Positions 15,875 through 23,946 of a stretch of DNA of 34,189 bases are shown here, in pieces. Positions within the stretch are counted from its first letter, which is position 1; every line of letters starts with the position of its first letter. A program made the translations under genes and the position numbers. A model generated the notes under the pieces. That model made no database searches. It saw only the letters and a list, made by a program, of their open reading frames with translations, and was not told the DNA's origin. The stretch comes from Candidatus Hodarchaeota archaeon (GTDB taxonomy: Archaea > Asgardarchaeota > Heimdallarchaeia > Hodarchaeales > Hodarchaeaceae), in NCBI GenBank assembly GCA_016839785.1, contig JAEOTQ010000091.1, positions 1-34,189 on the forward strand. The letters are read 5' to 3'.

Positions 15875-17011
15875 TCAATTTGGTCGAGAAGAATACTCTC
15901 TTGGATCAATTCCATAAGCTCTTAACAAATCAGCCGTTTTTCCAGAGATAATAAGAGGTACTGATTTTAAATCTTCAATGGTTTGGCATCCAGTTAAGAA
16001 ACAGGTCAGTTTTATTTGATAAGCTATTTCGTCAATATATTTCAGCGATTTTTCGATCGAATGATCCTGTATAGCAAAAAGGAATGGAATAGCCATTCCA
16101 GCGGCATCTGCTCCAAGCGCTAGAAGTTTTGCAACTTCCATTCCATTTCTAACACCCCCAGATCCAATTATATGCCCGTTAAACGATTCTTTTGCAAAAA
16201 TAGTACTGATTGCTGTAGGAAGTCCCCAATCCCAAAAGACTTCTCCTGCTTTCTTATATATTGGATCTTCTGCCCTAATAGATTCAACACCAGCCCACGA
16301 TGTACCCCCCGCACCTTGAATATCAATTCCTGAAAAACCTGATTTCTTCAATCGTGTAATATCAAATCGACTAAATCCTGAACCTACCTCTTTTGCAATA
16401 ATCGGAGTTGAGGATTCATTAATTAGCTGTGTAACCTTTTCAATCAATTCGTGAAGGTTTGTATCACCATCAGGTTGTATTGATTCTTGTAATGGATTAA
16501 AATGAAATGCAATTGCATCTGCGCTAATCATTGAAACGATATCTTTCAAATCCGTTGAATTCAATCCTTCTACTATCTGTCCTGCACCAATATTACCAAT
16601 TTTAAGCGTCTTAGGGGCATTTTTTTTCACAATTTCAAATGATTCTCGAGCTTGAGTATCTTCCAGGGCAGCTCGTTGACTTCCGACACCCATCCCTATT
16701 CGTGTTTTTTCTGCTACCTGGGAAAGAAAATCATTAAGTTGTTGTGCAAATGAATGGCCACCAGTCATACCTGAAATGATCAATGGAAATTGTAATTTTT
16801 TTCCAAAAATTTTTATTGATAGATCTATATCTTCCATATTGAGATCTGTAGTCGCATGATGTACAAAAGAAATATCTTCCAAACCTGTGGTTATATTACG
16901 ACTTTGAACATCATGTTCAAGACATATCTGTAGATGAGCGAGTTTGCGTTCAGAAGTCATGGTATTTTCTTTTTTCTCATCAATTTCCTGAGGTGAGTTC
17001 TTAGATTCCAT
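15875..17011 (-). CDS. fni: Type 2 isopentenyl-diphosphate delta-isomerase
   Basis: IDI-2 interconverts IPP and DMAPP using FMN, NADPH and Mg. The 378-residue TIM barrel shows MTGG followed by a GMGVGSQRAAL segment, the HFNPLQE motif (HLNxxQE in the family), GIDIQGAGGTSWA and IGSGGVRNGMEVAKLLALGAD for phosphate and flavin binding. It is 42 bp downstream of ubiX on the same strand, so probably co-transcribed with it. The first 17 residues are polar; Met18 (MTSERKLAHL) matches usual IDI-2 starts and could be the true start. It supplies DMAPP to the locus. Confidence 0.96.
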   Translation of the reverse strand: MESKNSPQEIDEKKENTMTSERKLAHLQICLEHDVQSRNITTGLEDISFVHHATTDLNMEDIDLSIKIFGKKLQFPLIISGMTGGHSFAQQLNDFLSQVAEKTRIGMGVGSQRAALEDTQARESFEIVKKNAPKTLKIGNIGAGQIVEGLNSTDLKDIVSMISADAIAFHFNPLQESIQPDGDTNLHELIEKVTQLINESSTPIIAKEVGSGFSRFDITRLKKSGFSGIDIQGAGGTSWAGVESIRAEDPIYKKAGEVFWDWGLPTAISTIFAKESFNGHIIGSGGVRNGMEVAKLLALGADAAGMAIPFLFAIQDHSIEKSLKYIDEIAYQIKLTCFLTGCQTIEDLKSVPLIISGKTADLLRAYGIDPREYSSRPN

Positions 17012-17053
17012 TCCTGGTACACTTCTTAATGGTATTTTTGGCTATTAAAATAA

Positions 17054-17632
17054 TTATTCGGATTCTAGGACACTATTCCATCGTGTATATTTATCATTGG
17101 GTATATTGAAACAATCCAATATCTTACCCGAAATAAAATCGAATAAATCCTGAATCGTTTTTGGCTGGTGATAAAATCCAGGACTAAGAGGAAAGATTAT
17201 TGCACCATATAAAGAAAGTTGATTTAGATTATGGAGACATCCTGGACTTAAGGGAGTTTCTCGGATTCCGATAATTAATGGTTTTCTCATCTTTAACATT
17301 ATATCTGCTGCTCGAGATATTAGGTTTCCAGTATTTGCTGTTGCAATATTGCTAACAGTTTTGACCGTGGCTGGAATTACAACCATACCATCAACAATCG
17401 TAGAGCTACTTGAAATTGCTGCACTCATATCATTCTCTTTATAAAGATGGTCAGGCAACTGTTGAAAATCGTCTAATGTGCTAAATGACTCATTCTCTAT
17501 TAGATGTTTCGCCCATTTACTAATAATGACATGAGTCTCAACATCATGAGAGGATAGAGCTTTTATTACTTCAATTCCATAATCTATTCCAGAAGCTCCG
17601 GTTAAAGCAACAATAATTTTTTTAGGCTTCAA
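17054..17632 (-). CDS. ubiX: UbiX flavin prenyltransferase
   Basis: UbiX attaches a dimethylallyl unit to FMN to make prenylated FMN, the cofactor of UbiD decarboxylases. The 192-residue protein has the flavoprotein start VALTGASGIDYG, the SAAISSSSTIVDGMVVIPATVKT segment, the NLISRAADIMLK helix and RETPLSP, all typical of UbiX. It is the first gene of the ubiX-fni unit and lies divergent from mvaD. The UbiD partner is four genes away in the same locus, on the same strand. The cofactor's prenyl donor derives from this pathway's own product. Confidence 0.95.
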   Translation of the reverse strand: MKPKKIIVALTGASGIDYGIEVIKALSSHDVETHVIISKWAKHLIENESFSTLDDFQQLPDHLYKENDMSAAISSSSTIVDGMVVIPATVKTVSNIATANTGNLISRAADIMLKMRKPLIIGIRETPLSPGCLHNLNQLSLYGAIIFPLSPGFYHQPKTIQDLFDFISGKILDCFNIPNDKYTRWNSVLESE

Positions 17633-17718
17633 TAAATCAATCTCCAGTATAGACCTAACACTTGAAATTCTTTGGTTTAATAAAATGCTACTACGGAAAT
17701 AACTTCATTATGATTAAA

Positions 17719-17748
17719 TCAATTTTATTGAGATTAATTAAATAATAT
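17719..17748 (+). promoter_or_regulatory. TATA-like element and short dyad before mvaD
   Basis: The divergent ubiX/mvaD gap has a TATA-like TAAATAATAT at 17739-17748, giving a start near 17770 and a leader of about 12 nt for the ATG at 17782. Just upstream is a 13-bp dyad, TCAATTTTATTGA (17719-17731). It could hold a regulator controlling the eukaryotic-type branch, but AT-rich sequence makes such dyads easy to find by chance. Confidence 0.35.
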
Positions 17749-17781
17749 TTGTTCTACATACTCTTTATGGTTATGATGTTA

Positions 17782-18774
17782 ATGAAAGCAACTGCAATTG
17801 CAAATTCCAATATTGCACTAGTAAAGTATTGGGGAAAAAGAAATTCCGATTTAATGTTGCCTCACAATTCGAGTGTCTCAATGACATTAGATAATCTTAA
17901 TACAATGACAACAGTGGAGTTTAGTGAGAATTTTTCCGAATATGAGTTGAAAATTAATGGGAAAACTGCAAAGGGTGAAGAATTAAAAAGAGTAGCAACG
18001 CACCTAGACCTCTTGCAGGATTCATCCCCTCAGAAAAGATTTGCAAAGATTATGAGCGAAAGTAATTTTCCTAAAAAAGCTGGATTAGCTAGTTCGGCCT
18101 CTGGATTCGCAGCTTTGACTTTAGCAGGGACAAAAGCTTTGGGCCAAAATCTTACATTGAAAGAATTAAGCATTTTATCAAGAAGAGGAAGTGGGAGTGC
18201 GTCTAGAAGTATTCTTGGAGGATTTGTTGAATGGATTAAAGGTTCTCTATTAGATGGCTCTGATAGTCATGCTATCCAAATTGAAGAAGAAGGACACTGG
18301 CCAGAGCTTTCGATGATTGTTACTATTATATCAACTGAGGAAAAAAAGGTCTCCTCTCGTGCTGGGATGAGTCAAACAGTGAAGACTTCCCCTTTTTATG
18401 ATGCATGGTTGGACACAATTGAGTCTGATGTTGAAAAAATGAAACAAGCAATTACAAAAAAGAATTTCACTTTATTAGGAAAAATTGCTGAAAATAATGC
18501 GCTTAAAATGCATGCAACCATGCATACAACAATTCCACCCATACTATATTGGGAATCAGGGTCATTATCCATTATGAAAGAAGTATTAAAGCTCCGAGAG
18601 GAGGGAACTGAATGCTACTTCACTATGGATGCAGGACCACAGGTAAAAATTTTATGTCAACAAAAGGACTTAGAAACAATAAAATCAAGGGTTACTGAAT
18701 TAGATTTAGTTAAAGATATTATAATTTGCCATCCAGGTGGCGAGGCAAGATTAATTGAAGACCATTTATTTTGA
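17782..18774 (+). CDS. mvaD: Diphosphomevalonate decarboxylase family (GHMP)
   Basis: This GHMP-superfamily decarboxylase would convert mevalonate 5-diphosphate to IPP with ATP. From ATG 17782 (330 residues) it shows SNIALVKYWGKR (K15 and K19), GLASSASGFAAL (101-112), the SGSASRSILGGFVEW motif with catalytic-region R142, and TMDAGPQVK with catalytic Asp D273. These are the residues of true decarboxylases and argue against the decarboxylase-dead mevalonate-3-kinases. Phosphomevalonate decarboxylases of halophilic archaea share the same motifs, so the substrate is not proven; the adjacent phosphomevalonate kinase 21 bp downstream favours the diphosphate. The upstream in-frame Met-rich stretch from 17749 looks untranslated, because homologues begin at MKATA. 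Confidence 0.95.
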   Translation: MKATAIANSNIALVKYWGKRNSDLMLPHNSSVSMTLDNLNTMTTVEFSENFSEYELKINGKTAKGEELKRVATHLDLLQDSSPQKRFAKIMSESNFPKKAGLASSASGFAALTLAGTKALGQNLTLKELSILSRRGSGSASRSILGGFVEWIKGSLLDGSDSHAIQIEEEGHWPELSMIVTIISTEEKKVSSRAGMSQTVKTSPFYDAWLDTIESDVEKMKQAITKKNFTLLGKIAENNALKMHATMHTTIPPILYWESGSLSIMKEVLKLREEGTECYFTMDAGPQVKILCQQKDLETIKSRVTELDLVKDIIICHPGGEARLIEDHLF

Positions 18775-18795
18775 AATTCTGATGGAAGTCAAATC

Positions 18796-19911
18796 ATGAT
18801 TACTGTTTCAGCACCTGGTAAACTTATGCTCTCGGGTGAATGGAGTATACTAGAGAAAAATGTTAGGTGTATTGTTCTTGCAGTTCAACAGAGAGTTTTT
18901 GCCGCAATTCGACCTGAAGAGAGAATATCTATTCATTTGAAAGATTTTAACTTAACCTCAAGATGCCACTACTCTGACGGGGGTCTTTCTTTTAATATCG
19001 AGGATGGAAGACTAATTTTTGCAAAACACGCAATCGAATCTGCTCTAAGATATTTAGAAACGAGAAATATTCCGATACAACCTTTTTACTTGGAGACCTG
19101 GGGAGAAATCAGCATGGTAAAGAATGAGGAAACAGGACAGAAAATGAAGGTAGGGTTCGGGAGTAGTGCAGCTGCTGTTGTGGCAATTATAGCTGCTGTA
19201 TTACAATATCACACTGATTCTAATTTCACACAGCAAGATAAAGAAGTAATTTTCAAACTCAGCATAATTTCCCATTTCTTAGGGCAAGGAAAACTCGGAT
19301 CTGGATTTGATGTTGCCGCATCCACATTTGGTGGAGCTCTTATTTATAGGAAATTTGATCCAGACTGGCTACAACAGAAGATAACAAATGAACCCTTGAG
19401 TAAATTAGTCAATGAAGATTGGCCTCTATTGCAATACATACCAATAAGCTTGCCAGCAGAACTTGTGATGATGGTTGGGTTTACGGGAACGAGTGCTTCT
19501 ACAACAAAACTAGTTCAAGAAATGAAGCTGTATAAACAGAAATATCCTGATGGTTATTTTACTATAATTTCTAGAATTGCCGATGTAACTGAACAATTAA
19601 TAGAAGCCATTAAATCCAAGAATCAGTTATCAATCCTAAAATTACTCGACCAAAATAGAATTTTATTAGAAGAATTAAGTTTTGCCTGTTCGTGTCATTT
19701 GGAAATAGAAGCCCATCAAATCATGAGTCATACAGCTTCAAAATATGGAGCTGTAGCTAAATTTTCAGGTGCAGGAGGCGGAGATTGCAGTGTCGGAGTT
19801 TGTTTTAATGAATTAGATGCCGCCATAATTATCGAAGAATGGACAAAAAATGGGATTATGCCAATTGATATTGAATTTTCAAACGAGGGATTAAAAATAG
19901 AAAAAGAGTAG
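18796..19911 (+). CDS. mvaK2: Phosphomevalonate kinase (ERG8/MvaK2 type, GHMP)
   Basis: This 371-residue GHMP kinase phosphorylates mevalonate 5-phosphate to the diphosphate. The motifs are those of the ERG8/MvaK2 group: SAPGKLMLSGEWSILE at the N-terminus, KVGFGSSAAAVVAI for the ATP loop, GSGFDVAASTFGG, the GFTGTSASTTKLV segment and SGAGGGDCSVGV at the C-terminal motif 3. It follows mvaD by 21 bp in the same orientation. The gene ends 7 bp before the convergent stop of the dehydratase small subunit. In archaea this kinase is restricted to a few lineages, which makes its position inside a dehydratase/UbiD locus notable. Confidence 0.95.
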   Translation: MITVSAPGKLMLSGEWSILEKNVRCIVLAVQQRVFAAIRPEERISIHLKDFNLTSRCHYSDGGLSFNIEDGRLIFAKHAIESALRYLETRNIPIQPFYLETWGEISMVKNEETGQKMKVGFGSSAAAVVAIIAAVLQYHTDSNFTQQDKEVIFKLSIISHFLGQGKLGSGFDVAASTFGGALIYRKFDPDWLQQKITNEPLSKLVNEDWPLLQYIPISLPAELVMMVGFTGTSASTTKLVQEMKLYKQKYPDGYFTIISRIADVTEQLIEAIKSKNQLSILKLLDQNRILLEELSFACSCHLEIEAHQIMSHTASKYGAVAKFSGAGGGDCSVGVCFNELDAAIIIEEWTKNGIMPIDIEFSNEGLKIEKE

Positions 19912-19918
19912 AAGAGAT

Positions 19919-20308
19919 CTAAATTATCTCTACTACTCCGTTTGTACCATCAACGTATAATTTCATTCCAGTTTCGATTTTGCTGACATCTATTTGATCA
20001 ACACAAGGAATTTCAGAAATTATCGTGCCTACCGCAACGATCGCTTCACAATCATTAAGAACCAGTGCTTTTGGACCTTTTCCTGTCATAGCCATTTGAT
20101 AAATCACATAAGATCCTACTGTGGATCCTTTACCTGAAGGAAACACAAGAATCTTTTCATTGATACTTATTCCTTCCAATTCATGCCCTTTTTCGACAAC
20201 AACACCAGTTTCTGGATCGACACCGCCATAAAACGAAATACTGTCTTTTGTAACTAAAGCCTCGCCTGTAGCTTCTCCTTTATAGATTTTTCGACCTGTT
20301 AATTTCAT
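19919..20308 (-). CDS. Phosphomevalonate dehydratase small subunit (aconitase X swivel)
   Basis: This 129-residue swivel domain of aconitase X completes phosphomevalonate dehydratase, which makes trans-anhydromevalonate 5-phosphate. Signature segments are GRKIYKGEATGEAL, YGGVDPETG, FPSGKGSTVGSYVIYQM and EIPCVDQID. Its ATG overlaps the TAA of the large-subunit gene by one base, so translation is probably coupled. Family known from archaeal mevalonate pathway work on DUF126/aconitase X. Confidence 0.95.
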   Translation of the reverse strand: MKLTGRKIYKGEATGEALVTKDSISFYGGVDPETGVVVEKGHELEGISINEKILVFPSGKGSTVGSYVIYQMAMTGKGPKALVLNDCEAIVAVGTIISEIPCVDQIDVSKIETGMKLYVDGTNGVVEII

Positions 20309-21489
20309 TATGATAAAGCCTCCTCAAGACATTCATCCATTGACATTAATTTCACTGCAAACTTGTTCCGTCCTGATCCATAGTAACACATCTTTGCAGA
20401 ATCAGAGGCCAAGCCATGAAAACGCCCTTTGATCGGGGCCACTACACAGCAGGTATCCGCTGCAATTTTTGCACCAGAATCTTCAATCAGCTTCGTGAAT
20501 CCCATTCGATCAGCGATTTGTTTGGTTGGTCGAGCAGTGGTGATCCAGACTTCCTTCTTGGGGTTAATTGATTTTCCTTCTAACTTCTTGGCGATATACT
20601 CTAATTCCTTGAGGGAGGCATGAGGACAACCTAAACTAATGAAATCAATTTCGGTCTCATCGTCTAAATCTCCAAGAGCTTTCTTCATATCTTCCTCGGT
20701 AACAGTCTCTACTGTGTCAGGAACTTTGTTAACTCGATTTGGAGTAATATCTTTCATGTGAAATAACGCAACACCACCGTAAGTGGCATATGAGGCACAA
20801 AAGGATTTCAGCTCTTCTACTGAAGCCTTGGGGATCCCAGTAATATAAGTAATTTTTTTACCAAATCGATCTCCAAGTACTTTACCTAAGGCCCCGAATC
20901 GATAGGTATCCTTCACCTCGCATTTGACTTCGACAGTGAGTTCTGGTTGTCGATTTTCCTCAAGGTGAAATCCGTATTCAGGAGTCTTTCCAACAAGAGC
21001 GGCACTTAATGCACTTGGTCCTCCTTCACGATTGGTTTTGGCACCTAACACCGAATTGGCATAACAAACAGCAGAGCTCTCACTCCAGGAAATATGCTGG
21101 CCGTATGCAGGAAGATTGCCATATAGATAGGGAGTACAAGAACATGTCGTTATCACGCCCAACCTCCCAAAAGCCTCTATTACTCGTTGTTGATTTTCTG
21201 CGAACTCTTCACTAATAGCTAATTTACGCCATTCTTCTAAATCCATTCCTGCTGGATTTAAGGTCGTGAAAACCCGAACCTTTCCATCTTGTGCCATATT
21301 TTCAAGCCAAGATAGACCTGGTTCGTTCAAATTTGCATAACTCACACCAGCAATTTGTACAGAGGTAATATCAATTAATTTCTCGGCTCCGTAAATTTCT
21401 CCAAGAGTGATGAGAATATCCATAGCAGTTTGCGTTGCTTTACCGTATTTCCCTGCCGCCATATCTTGTTCTTCACGTGTTAATTCCAT
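20308..21489 (-). CDS. Phosphomevalonate dehydratase large subunit (aconitase X catalytic)
   Basis: This 393-residue aconitase-X catalytic subunit carries an Fe-S cluster and dehydrates mevalonate 5-phosphate. Candidate cluster cysteines are in TTCSCTPY, LGCPHAS and ADTCCVVAP. Other family marks are YANSVLGAKTNREGGPSAL and the C-terminal YYGSGRNKF. Length fits a stand-alone large subunit; fused bacterial forms are longer. It lies 12 bp downstream of the UbiD gene and overlaps the small subunit, forming the mvk-ubiD-large-small operon. Confidence 0.95.
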   Translation of the reverse strand: MELTREEQDMAAGKYGKATQTAMDILITLGEIYGAEKLIDITSVQIAGVSYANLNEPGLSWLENMAQDGKVRVFTTLNPAGMDLEEWRKLAISEEFAENQQRVIEAFGRLGVITTCSCTPYLYGNLPAYGQHISWSESSAVCYANSVLGAKTNREGGPSALSAALVGKTPEYGFHLEENRQPELTVEVKCEVKDTYRFGALGKVLGDRFGKKITYITGIPKASVEELKSFCASYATYGGVALFHMKDITPNRVNKVPDTVETVTEEDMKKALGDLDDETEIDFISLGCPHASLKELEYIAKKLEGKSINPKKEVWITTARPTKQIADRMGFTKLIEDSGAKIAADTCCVVAPIKGRFHGLASDSAKMCYYGSGRNKFAVKLMSMDECLEEALS

Positions 21490-21501
21490 ACCTAAACCTC
21501 T

Positions 21502-22812
21502 TTATTCATCTAAGTAGTCTTTTAAATCCACTTTAGGGAATTCTGCTCGTGCAAAGCTTTTACCTTTAGTTTTAAGGGGAGCAGTTAAGTCAAACCCAAT
21601 TTTATTTGTAAGTTTCGTTCCGGGTTCGGCACTGGGATCTAAGCTTGATCCAGGTTCTTTTCCAATATCGACTAAATCTCTCTCAGCTTGAAAACGAGTC
21701 GCCATTGACCATTCTACATCGAGAGGGTCATAAATATTGATGTCTTTGTCAACAACAAAGACGTGCTTGCAGCTTCGATGTCCTTGAAAAGCTGCATGGA
21801 TTGCTGTTTTGCCATCCTCTTCTTGTTTCTTATCAATTTTAACAATTGCATGCAACCAGGAAGAGCCACCAGGATTTACATTTACATCAATACAGGTTAC
21901 TCCTGCTTCGTTCACAGTTTTGAAAATCGTGGGTTCACGTGGCATTCCCATCAAGACTTTATGTTCTAATGCCCCAGGAATCAATGCTTGCCATATTGGA
22001 TTCTTCCTATGGGTAATATTTTTTACTTCAAACACAGGTTCGTCCCGAATAACATCGTAAGTTTCAGTTAAATCAATGAATGGTCCTTCATCTGATCGGT
22101 CTTTCATAAATACCCGCCCTTCAAGTACTACTTCGCAACCCGCAGGTATTAGAACATCAACAGATTTTGCTTTCACCACTTGAGTCGGAGCTAAGGCATT
22201 TGCAATTTCTAGTTCATTTATTCCAGTTTTTACTGAAGTTGCTGCTGCCACTAGAACATTAGGTGTATTTCCCACACAATAAACTGCATCTACTTCTCCA
22301 GTTCTTTCTAGAAATTTATAGAAATCTCTTCCCTTAATGATTCTCGTACTCATTCGGTTTTTTGAAAACTGCATGGCCCGATGAAAATCTAAGTTCTGCC
22401 CATATTCGGGATCTTTAGTCACAACAACTGCAGATGAAATATAACGGCCTCCATCTCTCTCATTATGTTTTAAGATAGGTAACTTGTCTAAATCCACTTG
22501 TTCCATGACTACTTCTTGACATGGAGCACTTGTAACCTCTTCAGGTGGACTCCTGTTATCTATGGCTTCCGTTAATTTTGGTATGAGTTGATCGGTAGAG
22601 ATTCCAAAATAATCTGCGATACTTATTTTCGTACTAAAGATATTTCCTGCAACACGAAAGTCTGGATACCCCTTTACATTTTCAAATAAAATAGGGGTTG
22701 GTTCAGCTGTTTTCAACACAGCAGCTGCCTCGATATCTATATCAACATTCTTTTTAATTTTAGTAATTCCATTCTTCTTTTCTAATTGAGTTACATACTC
22801 TCGAAAATCCAT
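21502..22812 (-). CDS. UbiD-family anhydromevalonate phosphate decarboxylase
   Basis: This 436-residue UbiD-fold enzyme uses prenylated FMN. In archaea the homologue beside aconitase X decarboxylates trans-anhydromevalonate 5-phosphate to isopentenyl phosphate. Visible features are PILFENVKGYP near the N-terminus, the RDGGRYISSAVVV prFMN and metal region, and DEGPFIDLTETYD bearing the conserved acidic residues. A later NPGGSSWLHAIVKI segment and an acidic end follow. Neighbours (mevalonate kinase upstream, dehydratase subunits downstream, ubiX in the same locus) fix the substrate better than sequence alone. Isopentenyl phosphate kinase, needed for the next step, is not in the window. Confidence 0.94.
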   Translation of the reverse strand: MDFREYVTQLEKKNGITKIKKNVDIDIEAAAVLKTAEPTPILFENVKGYPDFRVAGNIFSTKISIADYFGISTDQLIPKLTEAIDNRSPPEEVTSAPCQEVVMEQVDLDKLPILKHNERDGGRYISSAVVVTKDPEYGQNLDFHRAMQFSKNRMSTRIIKGRDFYKFLERTGEVDAVYCVGNTPNVLVAAATSVKTGINELEIANALAPTQVVKAKSVDVLIPAGCEVVLEGRVFMKDRSDEGPFIDLTETYDVIRDEPVFEVKNITHRKNPIWQALIPGALEHKVLMGMPREPTIFKTVNEAGVTCIDVNVNPGGSSWLHAIVKIDKKQEEDGKTAIHAAFQGHRSCKHVFVVDKDINIYDPLDVEWSMATRFQAERDLVDIGKEPGSSLDPSAEPGTKLTNKIGFDLTAPLKTKGKSFARAEFPKVDLKDYLDE

Positions 22813-22845
22813 TTTCCATTACACCTTCGTTATTGGATACTAAAT

Positions 22846-23784
22846 TTAAACTCCAATTTTTGTTTTCCAAGCTGCAAATCCTGCATCCTTCAATGCATTG
22901 TAAACTTTATCTTGAAGATCTGCTCCTGGAGTTAATGCATTAATATTTCCTCCGCGTCCTGTACCTGTAACTTTAGCGCCCAATGCGCCTGCATCGGTAG
23001 CAATTTTTACCATCTTATCCAATTTTTCATTAGAAACAGTAATTTTTTGTAATAACTCATGATTTTTATTCATGAGCTTGCCTACCTTCTCTAAATCCAT
23101 CATCTCGAGTGCGTGACGTCCATCCTTAACTACTGATTTGTACTCTTTGACTATCTCCTCAAACCACTTGGGATTCTCTTCTTTCTTTTCACGCACATCA
23201 GCAACAACGACACTCGTATTCGCAGTCATTCCTGAACTGGCTATCACCATGTCAACAGGCTTGGAAAGTTTGATGGTTTCCATCGTATTCGGACCCCCGT
23301 GTAGGTTTTTCACAAAATAGACTAATCCTCCAAATGTTGAAGCTGTGTTATCAATCCCACTTGGAGTTCCATGATACCCTTTTTCTCCTTCGTAAGCCGA
23401 TTCATTTATCCGAGTGTCATCCCATCCCATTTGGAATTCGTCACTGATTGCCCTCGCTAATGCTACACAACTCGCTGCAGATGCTCCCACACCACTGGCA
23501 CAAGTTAAATTTCCACCTAGAGTGATTTTTAATTTTTCTTTATCGAGATCTACGCCCATAAAGGTTAAAACATTTTTTATCGAAATTTTCTGCTCGTCAA
23601 ATTTCTTTTTTTTATACCCTGGCACTTCAGGCCGATTATCACTCAGTTCATATCCCTTACCCTCTTCAATTTCAACGATTGCTTCTGTGAAATCTCCAAT
23701 TGCAGAAGCCATGGCAGGCAAACCATAAACTACAAAATGTTCGCCGAAAAGTATCGTTTTACCAAATCCAGAACCTTTTCCCAT
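22846..23784 (-). CDS. Mevalonate kinase (GHMP)
   Basis: Mevalonate kinase makes mevalonate 5-phosphate, the branch point for both routes encoded here. I place the start at ATG 23784 (312 residues), with AGGTGG 10 bp upstream; an in-frame start at 23817 would add 11 basic residues. Motifs: GKTILFGEHFVVYGLPA, then SGVGASAASCVALARA for ATP binding, HGTPSGIDNTAS containing the likely catalytic Asp, and motif 3 as VTGTGRGGNINAL. That last motif differs from the usual TGAGGGGC, placing the enzyme in a minority TGxGRGG subtype. It leads the mvk-ubiD-dehydratase operon and is divergent from phosphoglycerate kinase. Confidence 0.93.
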   Translation of the reverse strand: MGKGSGFGKTILFGEHFVVYGLPAMASAIGDFTEAIVEIEEGKGYELSDNRPEVPGYKKKKFDEQKISIKNVLTFMGVDLDKEKLKITLGGNLTCASGVGASAASCVALARAISDEFQMGWDDTRINESAYEGEKGYHGTPSGIDNTASTFGGLVYFVKNLHGGPNTMETIKLSKPVDMVIASSGMTANTSVVVADVREKKEENPKWFEEIVKEYKSVVKDGRHALEMMDLEKVGKLMNKNHELLQKITVSNEKLDKMVKIATDAGALGAKVTGTGRGGNINALTPGADLQDKVYNALKDAGFAAWKTKIGV

Positions 23785-23946
23785 TTTTATTTTCCACCTA
23801 AATCTTATCTTAGCCAAATTTCCTTGTTATTGGATGAATTAATTGATCTTTATCGATATTTTCAGATGAAAGTTTTTCCTCACTTGTCTTTTTTTGTCTA
23901 GCTAACTGAGAAAAGTTGAAAAAAAAAAGGATATCTGCGTATAAGT

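Noticed and set aside
17749..17781. Met-rich N-terminal extension of MvaD
   Set aside because: The extension is hydrophobic, unlike homologues, and overlaps the likely transcription start; MKATA at 17782 fits the family.
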